Assembly (NCBI GenBank): GCA_017379075.1 | Contig: JAFNXL010000019.1 | Location: forward strand, 1-52,522 | DNA: 52,522 bases | Source: Bacteroidaceae bacterium | GTDB taxonomy: Bacteria > Bacteroidota > Bacteroidia > Bacteroidales > Bacteroidaceae | Reading direction: 5' to 3' | Shown here: positions 25,912 through 34,800 of the stretch, piece by piece | Layout of the letters: each line of letters begins with the position of its first letter | Numbering within the stretch: the first letter of the stretch is position 1 | Position numbers and translations under genes: made by a program | Notes under the pieces: model-generated | Database searches by the model: none | Told to the model about the DNA's origin: nothing | Seen by the model: only the letters and a program-made list of their open reading frames with translations

Positions 25912-25919
25912 CAAAGGTA
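25912..25919 (-). promoter_or_regulatory. TACCTTTG -7 box of the rep gene
   Basis: TACCTTTG on the minus strand, ending 21 nt before the ATG at 25890. No TTTG at 19-21 nt upstream. The first iteron lies about 95 nt upstream, so Rep could regulate its own promoter. Confidence 0.5.
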
Positions 25920-26014
25920 AAATAATATTCTGATTCTGAGCATATTTTTTAATAACTTTTTTTCTGTGCTTGTTCTCACAAATTCCTATATTTAAATATT
26001 TGCGTACCCAAGTG

Positions 26015-26713
26015 TGTTCGTATTTCCTTTACCAAACAAAGTAAAGTGTTCGGATTTCTTTTACCGGATGTTCATTTTTTATTTACCAGGACTGTTTTTG
26101 GTAAAATGAAATCGAACAGAATCCTTCTTTCGGTAAAAACTTTCCGAACATTATTTTTTTTCATTTTTTTGTGTGGATTTTGGCCAAAAGTGGATATAAA
26201 ACGATGAAATGGACGTTTTTTTGTGTATTTTTAGTCATTTATGGCTTGCTGGAGCTTGCCAATGTTTTACCTGAAAATTATTCCGTCCATATAATGTTCG
26301 GTTTTCTTATACATTATATATAATGTTCATTTTCTTTTGACCAATACTTAGGTGTTTTTTGGCTAAATGCATGATTTTCACATACTTTTTCTTCGGATAT
26401 CGGTTACCTGGTGTTCAGAAAGATTTTACCAGACAGTGTTTATCTCTCTTTGTTTCAATTATTTACGATTCCTTATATTAAAATATTTCATTATTGTTTA
26501 TCTCTAAATTTCAATTTTCAGAATTACTTTTTTGAATAAAACAGATACTAAATACTATTATATAGCCAACAGAACTTACCTAAAATCAGTAAATTACATT
26601 ACTTCTGGTAAAATCTTTTTGAACATCTTGTCAAGAGAAACCGAACTGTACATATTGCCTTTCCCAACATGACATCCAGAAGTAAGTAATAATTGGTATA
26701 GAGAATCCGAACA
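26015..26713. repeat. Ten 19-bp iterons: replication origin candidate
   Basis: Consensus TGTTCGGATTTCTTTTACC. Plus copies: 26015-26033, 26047-26065, 26069-26087, 26295-26313, 26324-26342, 26412-26430. Minus copies: 26100-26118, 26132-26150, 26607-26625, 26695-26713. TGTTC is kept in all ten; ACC closes nine. Five form a tight block (26015-26150, three plus then two minus, facing each other), followed by an AT-rich stretch and five looser copies. The region 25920-27140 is very AT-rich and has no gene. The set is what a Rep-type origin needs: binding sites plus an easily melted stretch. Confidence 0.85.
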
Positions 26714-26812
26714 TATACAGTTCCTACAGCATGTCATTCACCTTCATCCGCAAATGATATCTAAATCTGTGTATATGAAAGCCCCCAAACATATAAGCAT
26801 TCAAATACCAAA

Positions 26813-27094
26813 ATACGCAAATATCTGAATACATAGATGTCCACATTCTTACATATAAAAGCTATTCAAATATTTGCATATATAACTATATGTGTGTCTA
26901 TATTTTCAATATACGTGTTTCTGTATATTTGCATATCGCCGAGTATCTACATATCCCATATTAGAAAACCAACAAGTTACATACCTTATATATATAAATA
27001 TGTGTAAATACCCAGGTCTTCAAAGGTTGAAATATAAAAATACATACAAATATGTGCAAATATTTACATATCTCTTTGTATCTTCAAATATTTG
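26813..27094. repeat. ATATGCAAATAT-type repeats upstream of parA (centromere candidate)
   Basis: Near-identical AT-rich words recur: CGCAAATATCTGAATA (26815), TTCAAATATTTG (26865-26876) followed by CATATA, TATATTTGCATATC (26923-26936), AATATGTGCAAATATTTACA (27048-27067), TTCAAATATTTG (27083-27094). CAAATATTTG is a perfect palindrome. Similar words return after parA (28038-28070) and after the second gene (28598-28640). Sites on both sides of parA and its partner resemble a plasmid partition site; this is inference. Confidence 0.55.
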
Positions 27095-27105
27095 TGCTAT
27101 TTTTG
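27075..27105 (+). promoter_or_regulatory. Canonical Bacteroidota promoter of parA
   Basis: TTTG (27075-27078), 19-nt spacer, TATTTTTG (27098-27105). Both elements and the spacing fit the sigma-ABfr consensus. The ATG of parA follows at 27143. The palindrome CAAATATTTG (27085-27094) sits inside the spacer, so a protein bound there would block the promoter. Confidence 0.75.
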
Positions 27106-27142
27106 CAACAGATTTCATAAAAAAAATCCAATTAATCGCATT

Positions 27143-28030
27143 ATGTCACAAGTTATTGCTGTTTTACACGATAAAGGAGGCTGCGCCAAGACAACGACTG
27201 TGGTAAATCTTGGTTTTGCACTTTGGCTGCTTGGCAAGAAGGTTTTACTTGTCGATACGGATCCACAATGTAACTTAACAGATACTGTGGACAAGACAGT
27301 GCATAAGGAAGCAGACTCAACAATCTATGAATGGTTGCACGATGACGCTGTTCGTGCTAACCTACCCTTGCCCATCTATACCCGTTATGATGGTCTTGAT
27401 TACATACCGGGCAGCCACAGTATGAGTAACATCAATGCAGAGTTGCAGTTGATGTATAGCCGCGAACACAGGTTGTCTGATTTTCTGGACATGATTGACC
27501 CCGACACCAACCTGCCTATTCGCCAGATGTATGATTATATTTTCATCGACTGCGCCCCCGGAGGTGAAACGTTAATGAACACTAACGCTCTTGTTGCAAG
27601 TGATTATGTAATTGTACCCACTGAAGCCGGAATATACAGTCTTCAGGGCCTTCCACGATTGCTCGCATATATAGAGAAAGTCCGCACCCAGTTGCGCTGT
27701 AAGGTGTCCATACTTGGTTATCTGCTCATTCGCTGGAACGCTAACAGGCAGATTTCCAAAGAAGTAAAGGCATATTATAGTAATCCTGAAGAAGTTAGAG
27801 CGCCGCTTTTCCCTGTTCACATCCGCGAATGTGTACGCTGTACTGAATCGGTTGCCCATGAAATGAGTTTGTTTGAATACGCTCCAGACTCAACAGCGGC
27901 GGACGATTATATGCGCATAGCAGAACACATGATAGGCCGTCTAACGCGTCCTAAAACATGGACACCCATGAAGTGGGGACAAATCGCCAACTCTGCCTTC
28001 CGCACTTTCATCCAGGAACGCGGCGAATAG
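27143..28030 (+). CDS. parA: ParA family partition ATPase
   Basis: 295 aa from the ATG at 27143 (MSQVIAVLHDKGGCAKTTT); the longer frame from 27092 overlaps the promoter and is rejected. Deviant Walker A DKGGCAKTTT with the signature Lys, Walker A' LLVDTDPQCNL, Walker B YDYIFIDCAPGG. No N-terminal DNA-binding extension. The length suits small type I ParA/Soj-like proteins. The Ala in place of Gly before the P-loop Lys also occurs in other members of the family. Its neighbour 122 nt downstream is a small protein likely to be the DNA-binding partner. Role: ATP-driven segregation of the replicon whose Rep gene is divergent. Confidence 0.93.
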   Translation: MSQVIAVLHDKGGCAKTTTVVNLGFALWLLGKKVLLVDTDPQCNLTDTVDKTVHKEADSTIYEWLHDDAVRANLPLPIYTRYDGLDYIPGSHSMSNINAELQLMYSREHRLSDFLDMIDPDTNLPIRQMYDYIFIDCAPGGETLMNTNALVASDYVIVPTEAGIYSLQGLPRLLAYIEKVRTQLRCKVSILGYLLIRWNANRQISKEVKAYYSNPEEVRAPLFPVHIRECVRCTESVAHEMSLFEYAPDSTAADDYMRIAEHMIGRLTRPKTWTPMKWGQIANSAFRTFIQERGE

Positions 28031-28152
28031 TTCTATATTCAAATATGCGGATATTCAGATGCGTGAATATAGAAATGTTTAAATACTGGCATTCTTGCAT
28101 ATGTGGAAGTATTTAATAGTTTAATTAGTTGAAAATAAGTAAAATATAAGTT

Positions 28153-28530
28153 ATGGCCATAAAGAAATCAAGAAATATCTTAAACATTGCTAAGGTGGCA
28201 CATGAGGCAGGAGAGTCCTTTGTATCCCCAAAACCATTAGCAACAAACGAGGCGGTTCGCCAGCAAATTGTACAAACAATGCCTCCGGTAAAACCTTTGC
28301 GAAGAGTTTGTACCATCGAGAAAACAGGCGGTTTCAGTTTCTTCACCACAGAGGATGACCGCAACGCACTTGACTATATCGCCTTTAGAAATAAGTTCGA
28401 AAAGCAGAATGTGGTACGTGCCGCTTTGCATGAGTTTATCAAGAAGCACTATCTTGATGCGATTGGACTTGACAGTGAGGGCATTGAAATCCTTTCCGCT
28501 TACGAGTCCCTTATATATAAATATGTATAG
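28153..28530 (+). CDS. Putative ParB-type centromere-binding partner of ParA
   Basis: 125 aa. Basic N-terminus (MAIKKSRNILNIAKVAHEAG), a Pro-rich linker (~35-55), then a region of strand-helix character RRVCTIEKTGGFSFFTTEDD and helices (FRNKFEKQNVVRAALHEFIK) that could be a ribbon-helix-helix-like fold. No classical ParB nuclease domain. Its place after parA and before a clear terminator, with AT-rich repeats on both sides of the pair, suggests the adaptor that ties ParA to DNA. Family not recognised; function inferred from context only. Confidence 0.6.
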   Translation: MAIKKSRNILNIAKVAHEAGESFVSPKPLATNEAVRQQIVQTMPPVKPLRRVCTIEKTGGFSFFTTEDDRNALDYIAFRNKFEKQNVVRAALHEFIKKHYLDAIGLDSEGIEILSAYESLIYKYV

Positions 28531-28555
28531 GCACCTATAATCCGCAGACTTATAT

Positions 28556-28593
28556 ACCCATTGCAGGAACTTTCTGTGATGGGTTTCTTTTTT
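28556..28593 (+). terminator. Rho-independent terminator of the par operon
   Basis: ACCCAT (28556-28561) pairs with ATGGGT (28579-28584), with further pairing of CAG/CTG inside, followed by TTCTTTTTT. It ends the parA operon 26 nt after the second gene. Confidence 0.75.
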
Positions 28594-28597
28594 ATCA

Positions 28598-28655
28598 CAT
28601 ATGCAAATATGTGAATATGCAAATGTGTGGATGTTTGCATTTCCGTATATATAGA
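28598..28655. repeat. ATATGCAAATATG repeats after the par operon
   Basis: ATATGCAAATATGTG, then ATATGCAAATGTGTG and TTTGCATTTCC in the complement direction. They are the same words as upstream of parA (26813-27094). The gap 28594-28855 contains only these and a TAAATTTG box (28784-28791) before the GH36 gene. Confidence 0.5.
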
Positions 28656-28855
28656 CACTTCAATATCTATGTCTGTGAAAACCTGAGTATGGGTATATGT
28701 TGAAATATCTGTTGCCTCTGCCTATCCAATAAAATCAAATCATATTCTTACTTGTTTTATGTGTCCATCTCCAAAAAAATACATAAATTTGCAAGTGATA
28801 TAATCATTTTTATGCCAATTTAAACACAAGTTATCAAACCATAAACGAATTAGAA

Positions 28856-31021
28856 ATGAAAAGATTAAGTTTTCTTGCCATGGCAGTGGCTGCTGCCATT
28901 TCTTTGCAAGCCAAGGACATTGTGGTGAATACGCCCAATACCACCTTGCTGCTCAGAACATCAGAGAATCAACCCGTTCACATCAGTTATTACGGTGAGC
29001 GAGTGGAGAACCTACACCAAGTGTACAATGCCTACAGCCTTTGGCAACCAGCCTATCCTGCGTTTGGTGCCGGTTGTCAGGAAATTCCCGCTCTTAGCGT
29101 GAAGCATGCGGACGGCAACATGAGTACCGAACTGGTTTATCAGAGTGACACAGAAACATCTGAAGCCAATGCCACCGTCTACACCATCACAATGAAGGAC
29201 AAGGCATACGACTTCTTTGTGGATGTGTGCTATCGTGCCTACAACAACAGTGACGTGATTGAAACCTGGAGCGTCATCCGCAACCAGGAGAAAAAGCCCA
29301 TCACGCTACTTAAGTATGCCAGCGGTTATATGCCTTTCCGTCAGGGAAAGGCCTGGGTAAGCCATCAGCACGGAACTTGGGGAGCAGAATCATATATCTA
29401 TGAGGAACCCTTGCAGGCCGGAGCTTTTGAAGTGCACGATGTCAATGGCGCTCGCAATGCCATGCGTAACCGTCCCAACATCATGATTTCTCTTGATGGC
29501 AAACCCCGCGAGAACGAGGGTAGGGTAATCGGTGCCGTGCTGTGCTGGAGCGGACCCTATAGAATCACCATTGATACCCGCAACCAGAAAGAGCATCATC
29601 TGATTGCCGGAATCAGCGAGGCCAATTCAGAGTACACCCTGAAGAAAGGCGAAAGTTTCACCACACCCGAACTGGCTTTTGCCTATAGCGACGAAGGTAT
29701 GGGTGGCGTGAGCCGCAGTTACCACCGCTGGGCGCGTCTCAACAACAAGGTGCACAACGGAAACGCCCTTCGAAAGATTCTCCTTAACAGTTGGGAGGGA
29801 GTTTATCTGCGTGTAAGTCAGGAAGGTATGGAAAAGATGATGGATGGCATCAAGGAACTTGGTGGCGAACTTTTCGTAATGGACGACGGATGGTTTGGAG
29901 ACAAGTACCAGCGTTCTGTGGACGACTGCGCTTTGGGTGATTGGGTAACCGACACCCGCAAGCTCCCCAATGGTGTGCCCGCACTGGAGAAGGCTGCTGC
30001 CGAACGCGGACTGAAGTGGGGTATTTGGATTGAGCCTGAAATGACCAATACCAAGAGCGAGCTATACGAAAAGCATCCCGAATGGATTGTATGCCACCCC
30101 AACAGAACCCCCATCACAGGTCGTGGCGGCACACAGCTCATCCTTGACATGAGCAACCCCGAGGTGCAGGATTTCGTCTTCGGTGTTGTGGACAACATCA
30201 TGAAGGAAACCCCTAATACTTATTATATTAAGTGGGATGCAAACTTTGAGATCCAGAATTTCGGTTCCATGTATCTCAGCGGTGACAACCAGAGCCATCT
30301 TTATGTGGATTACCACTTAGGATTACGCAAGACCCTTGAACGCATCCGCGCCAAGTATCCCGACCTCGTTATCCAGTGTTGTGCCAGCGGTGGAGGCCGT
30401 GTCAACTACGGTCTGATGCCTTACTTTGACGAGTTCTGGGTAAGCGACAACACCGATGCCCAGCAGCGACTTTTCATCCAGTGGGGTACCAGTATGTTCT
30501 TCCCCGCCTGCGCTATGGCACAGCACGTAAGTGCATCGCCCAATCATCAGACCCGCCGTGTCATTCCTTTGAAGTTCCGCTTCGATGTGGCCATGACCGG
30601 ACGTCTGGGAATGGAAATGAAGCCTAGCGACCTGACAGAGAAGGAGTTGGCCTATGCCAAGAATGCCGTTGCCACCTACAAGGAAATCCGTCCCATCATC
30701 CAGCAGGGCAACCAGTACCGCATCCTTTCTCCTTATGACAAGACAGGCTATGCCTCAGAGCTTTACATCACCGATGACAAGTCCGAGGCCATATTCTTCT
30801 CATACAAGTTTGAACATTACGTTAACCAGTTCCGTCCCCGATTCCATTTTGCCGGACTCGACCCCAATGCCACTTACAAACTCACCGAGATTTGTGTAGA
30901 AGGCAGGACGGATCATTGGGAAGGACGCACCTTTACCGGTAAGTTCCTCATGCAGCAGGGTATTGAGATTGCACTCAACGGTCTGTTTGACAGTAAGGTT
31001 ATCCGTCTGAAGAAGCAGTAA
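28856..31021 (+). CDS. Alpha-galactosidase, GH36
   Basis: 721 aa with signal peptide (MKRLSFLAMAVAAAISLQA). N-terminal beta-supersandwich (~20-300), TIM barrel with ELFVMDDGWFG, WIEPEMTN and the nucleophile Asp461 in YYIKWDANFE, then CCASGGGRVN and the acid/base Asp531 in WVSDNTD; a C-terminal beta domain closes the chain. The length is normal for GH36 of Bacteroidota. Role: periplasmic or surface release of alpha-1,6-galactose from raffinose-type sugars or galactomannan. A TAAATTTG box lies 65 nt upstream. It stands alone, ending in a strong terminator. Confidence 0.96.
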   Translation: MKRLSFLAMAVAAAISLQAKDIVVNTPNTTLLLRTSENQPVHISYYGERVENLHQVYNAYSLWQPAYPAFGAGCQEIPALSVKHADGNMSTELVYQSDTETSEANATVYTITMKDKAYDFFVDVCYRAYNNSDVIETWSVIRNQEKKPITLLKYASGYMPFRQGKAWVSHQHGTWGAESYIYEEPLQAGAFEVHDVNGARNAMRNRPNIMISLDGKPRENEGRVIGAVLCWSGPYRITIDTRNQKEHHLIAGISEANSEYTLKKGESFTTPELAFAYSDEGMGGVSRSYHRWARLNNKVHNGNALRKILLNSWEGVYLRVSQEGMEKMMDGIKELGGELFVMDDGWFGDKYQRSVDDCALGDWVTDTRKLPNGVPALEKAAAERGLKWGIWIEPEMTNTKSELYEKHPEWIVCHPNRTPITGRGGTQLILDMSNPEVQDFVFGVVDNIMKETPNTYYIKWDANFEIQNFGSMYLSGDNQSHLYVDYHLGLRKTLERIRAKYPDLVIQCCASGGGRVNYGLMPYFDEFWVSDNTDAQQRLFIQWGTSMFFPACAMAQHVSASPNHQTRRVIPLKFRFDVAMTGRLGMEMKPSDLTEKELAYAKNAVATYKEIRPIIQQGNQYRILSPYDKTGYASELYITDDKSEAIFFSYKFEHYVNQFRPRFHFAGLDPNATYKLTEICVEGRTDHWEGRTFTGKFLMQQGIEIALNGLFDSKVIRLKKQ

Positions 31022-31040
31022 TATTTAGATTGTAGACCAT

Positions 31041-31085
31041 AATCGCCACGGACAGCGAAAAAAAGGCTTGTCCGTGGCGATTTTC
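31041..31085 (+). terminator. Strong rho-independent terminator
   Basis: AATCGCCACGGACA (31041-31054) and TGTCCGTGGCGATT (31069-31082): perfect 14-bp stem followed by TT. Ends the GH36 transcript. Confidence 0.9.
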
Positions 31086-31237
31086 GTAACCTTAAAATGC
31101 TTTCCAGAAGCACGTCCGGACCGTTTCTTGCTTCAGTTTGAGATAATTTTGGCAAAAGGTGTGTGTTTCTCAGAATTTATTTTTATCTTTGCCATATCAG
31201 TATGAAATAAAGTTAAGACTTTAAAATAAAAAATAGT

Positions 31238-31807
31238 ATGAAATACGCTAAGAAATTTACAAATGCCGATTTCTATAAGGACGGCAAATTCCAGCAAGAT
31301 GTTGCAATTGAAGCCATGAAAGATATGTTTGATTTCTATGGCATTCCTTTTACAGAACTGATGGCCAAAGACATGTGGGTGACAGATTTTGGCCTGGGTG
31401 ATTTTGAGCACGTTGGTATGGGCGGCATCTTTTGGGTTAATGATGCAGAATATGGCTACTTTGCCCATGCAATCTATTTATTGCCGGGGCAGATGATTCC
31501 AGAGCATGCCCACGTAGCAACAGACTTCCCGGCCAAACACGAGTCGTGGATGGTAAACAAAGGGTGGGTCTACAATTTCTCAGAAGTTGGCGATGCCACA
31601 CCAGATGCACCGGTTATCCCAGCCAGTCATGGTGAGATAAAAAGCAAGAACTTTGTTGTGCAGAAAGTAGGAGATGTACTTCGCTTGAAGGAGATGGAGA
31701 CATTCCACTTTATGATGGCTGGCCCCGAAGGTGCAATCGTTGACGAATGGGCTTGTTTCCATGATAATGCGGGCTTGCGGTTCACGAATTCCGAGGCCGC
31801 ATTGTAA
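31238..31807 (+). CDS. Cupin sugar isomerase, D-lyxose ketol-isomerase-like
   Basis: 189 aa. Matches the lyxose-isomerase type cupin: MGGIFWVNDAEYGYFAHAIYL, LLPGQMIPEHAHVATDFPAK, ESWMVNKGWVYNF. The metal ligands of the family (two His in EHAH, Glu of ESW, a later His in FHFMMAG) are all visible. The length fits (~190-230 aa). Cytoplasmic. A TATCTTTG -7 box lies at 31184-31191. The large cytochrome-type gene starts 23 nt after its stop, so the two may be co-transcribed, but a functional link is not obvious. Sugar (lyxose, mannose or other) cannot be read. Confidence 0.85.
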   Translation: MKYAKKFTNADFYKDGKFQQDVAIEAMKDMFDFYGIPFTELMAKDMWVTDFGLGDFEHVGMGGIFWVNDAEYGYFAHAIYLLPGQMIPEHAHVATDFPAKHESWMVNKGWVYNFSEVGDATPDAPVIPASHGEIKSKNFVVQKVGDVLRLKEMETFHFMMAGPEGAIVDEWACFHDNAGLRFTNSEAAL

Positions 31808-31830
31808 GGACAACCTCCCCTTATGTCTAT

Positions 31831-34800
31831 ATGATGAACACATTCAGATTCCTGGCAATAATCGTCATGTTTTTTCCTTTAGTCGTTTTGGCTCAAAAGG
31901 AAAAGACATGGATAGAGGCCTCCGTGGAAGCCAAGTTGAACTTACGGGCAAACTTTGCCAAAGCAGGAGTGCCCATAAGTTCACCCGTTATGCGTTCCCA
32001 CGAAAAAGCAGTCCCCATGTCCGCCAACATAAAGGGATGGGACCAACTCGTCTTGACCGCCTCTGGCACCTCAGATGGGACAGCTCAGGACTGGAGTGCT
32101 TTTGTCAATGCCCGTCTCATTAAGGAAGATGGTTCTGTCGTTTGGTTGGATGAATTGGAGCCGGCGTATCAGAAAACAGGATACGACAAAGTTTATAAGA
32201 ACATAGGTGTGTTTGGGAATCCACTTGTCATAGGTGGTAAGAAGTATGACCATGGCATCTTCTGCCACGCCGACGCGCTGGTAATTTACAATCTCGACAA
32301 GAAATTCGTACGTTTCGAAACGGAAGTCGGCATAGTGGACAAACTGACACAGGGCTCTGTTTCTTTTGGCATCCTTAACAATTATCCGCAGCAAGCTGCA
32401 AAAGAACTATTTAGACAATATCCACACGAAATCGGAGTTTTGGCAACCGATGCCGATGGATTGGAATCGTGGATGGTTGCACAGGGAGAAGAAGCCGAAA
32501 CGCAGATGATTGCTTCCATCCTTTCTCAATTGAAAGATGCTTCGCATTATAAAAAAGAGTTAGAGAACTTGTCGGGTGCCACGGCAGAAGAGCGTTTGCG
32601 CAACGCCATTCGACTGTATGCTACGGTTCGTACTGTTTTGGATATTCAGAAAGATTTGGAATGGCTGAACATTGAAGCGATAAAGTTGGCTTTTGCCGAC
32701 ATGAAAAAACAGCCAGGATATGATGTGGCCAAATATGAACCGTTGTTCAATGAATTGCTTCAGTTGTCTCAAAAAGGCTTTGATGGAATGTATCTTGGGG
32801 ATGAAAAGGCTATAGAAAATGCCCAGAAAGCGTTGGCGAACAAGCGTGCAATCCTTTTGGGCAATACGCTCTTGGATGCAGACAGAGTGGTGGCGGCCCG
32901 TTATAAATTGGGCGCAGCGGCACGTAGCGCAATGAGCCCTTCTTTGGGCACACAATCCAATAACTGGAGCAACCAGACCTCTGCCCCTCGTAGTGGATTT
33001 CAAGCAGATATCGTGGAGTTGACCAACCTGCGTGGCGATGTCTGTGTACGCTCTGTCCATGCTCCGGCAAACGGTTCTCCTGTATCGGACCTGAAATTGC
33101 ATTGGGATGGAGACCGCGTAATGTTCACCCAAACGGAGGAAAACAAACATTGGAATGTATTTGAGGTAAAATTGGACGGAACGGGGTTGCGTCCAATGGT
33201 TGAATGTCCCGAACCCGACATCGAATTTTATGACGGAACTTATTTGCCAGACGGCCGTGTCATTGCTGTTTCCAATATCGGATACCAGGGTGTTCCTTGT
33301 GTGAGCGGTTCGGATGTAGTGGGAAATATGACGCTGTATGACCCCAAGGACAAGCGTCTGCGCCGCTTGACGTTTGATCAGGATGCAAACTGGAATCCGA
33401 CAATCGCGCACAGTGGAAAGGTAATGTACACTCGTTGGGAATATACAGACCTGACGCACTATTACACACGCCTTGTCATGACGATGAATCCTGATGGAAC
33501 AGAACAAAAAGCATTGTACGGAAGCGGCTCCATGTTTCCTAACAGCACATTTGACATACAGCCTTTACCCGGCCATTCGTCTGCTTTCGTGGGCATCATT
33601 TCCGGTCATCACGGTGTGGCCCGTTCCGGCCGTTTAATCTTGTTTGACCCTTCAAAGCATCGTAAGGGTGCTGCGGGTATGATTCAGGAAATCCCTCACC
33701 GCAATCGCCCAGTTGTAGAGCTTGTAAAGGATGAGTTGGTAAATGGAGTCTGGCCACAGTTTGTCAAGCCCAGTCCGTTAAGTGACAAGTATTTTCTGGT
33801 TTCGGCCAAATTGGCTCCAGATGATCTGTGGGGGCTGTATTTAGTTGATGTGTATGACAATGTCACATGTTTGATGAAGGCCGAGGGCGAAGGTTTTATC
33901 AGTCCTATTGTTGTCCGTAAGACAAAAACGCCTCCGTCCATACCCGATCGTGTTAAACTGGATGAAAAGGAAGCGACATTCTTTATCCAGGACATTTATG
34001 AGGGCGAGGGGCTGAAAGGCATTCCTCGCGGTACGGTCAAGGCGCTTCGTCTGCATGCGTATGAATATGCTTACCTACGGACAACGTCCGATCACAACTG
34101 GCACGGCATCCAGTCTGGTTGGGACATTAAGCGTATCTTGGGCACAGTGCCGGTGGAAGAGGACGGTTCGGTTATGTTCAAGGCTCCTGCCAACACACCG
34201 ATTTCCATCCAGCCGCTGGACAAGGACGGTGTGGCGGTTCAGTGGATGCGCAGTTGGGTCACTGGTCAGCCTGGCGAGCTGGTTTCTTGCATTGGTTGTC
34301 ATGAAAATCAGAATCAGGTTGTCATACCCAAGCGTGTGATTGCATCTCAAAAAGCCCCGGCATCTTTGACATTGCCCGAAGGTGGAGTTCGTTCATTCAC
34401 CTTTGACCTGGAAGTCCAACCCATTTTGGATCGTGCTTGTATAGCATGCCACAACGGCGAAGGCAAGGCATTTGACTTGCGTGGCGGAAAGAAAGATAAA
34501 CAAGGCTATGGCACTTCATATCTGAATATTCATCCCTATGTCCACCGTCAGGGTGGCGAGGGTGACATGAAGGTTTTGTATCCCTATGAATACCATCCCA
34601 ATACCAGCGAGTTAGTCCGTCTGTTGAAAAAGGGTCATTATAATGTGAAGCTGACAGACGAAGAATGGAAGAAACTGTATAACTGGATTGATTATAACGC
34701 CCCGGACAAGGGTTACTTCAATGCCAATGCCGTGGGTAAGGATGTACTTCCTTATCAGGGATTTGACCAGATCAAACGCCGTAAGGAATTGACAGACAAG

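Noticed and set aside
26165-26200. DnaA boxes in the iteron region (TGTGGAT, GTGGATA)
   Set aside because: Only weak 6-7 base matches in AT-rich DNA; not convincing without a scan.
27170-27205. Dead P-loop in ParA because of Ala in KGGCAKTT
   Set aside because: Ala before the Lys occurs in other functional-looking ParA proteins; all other motifs are intact.
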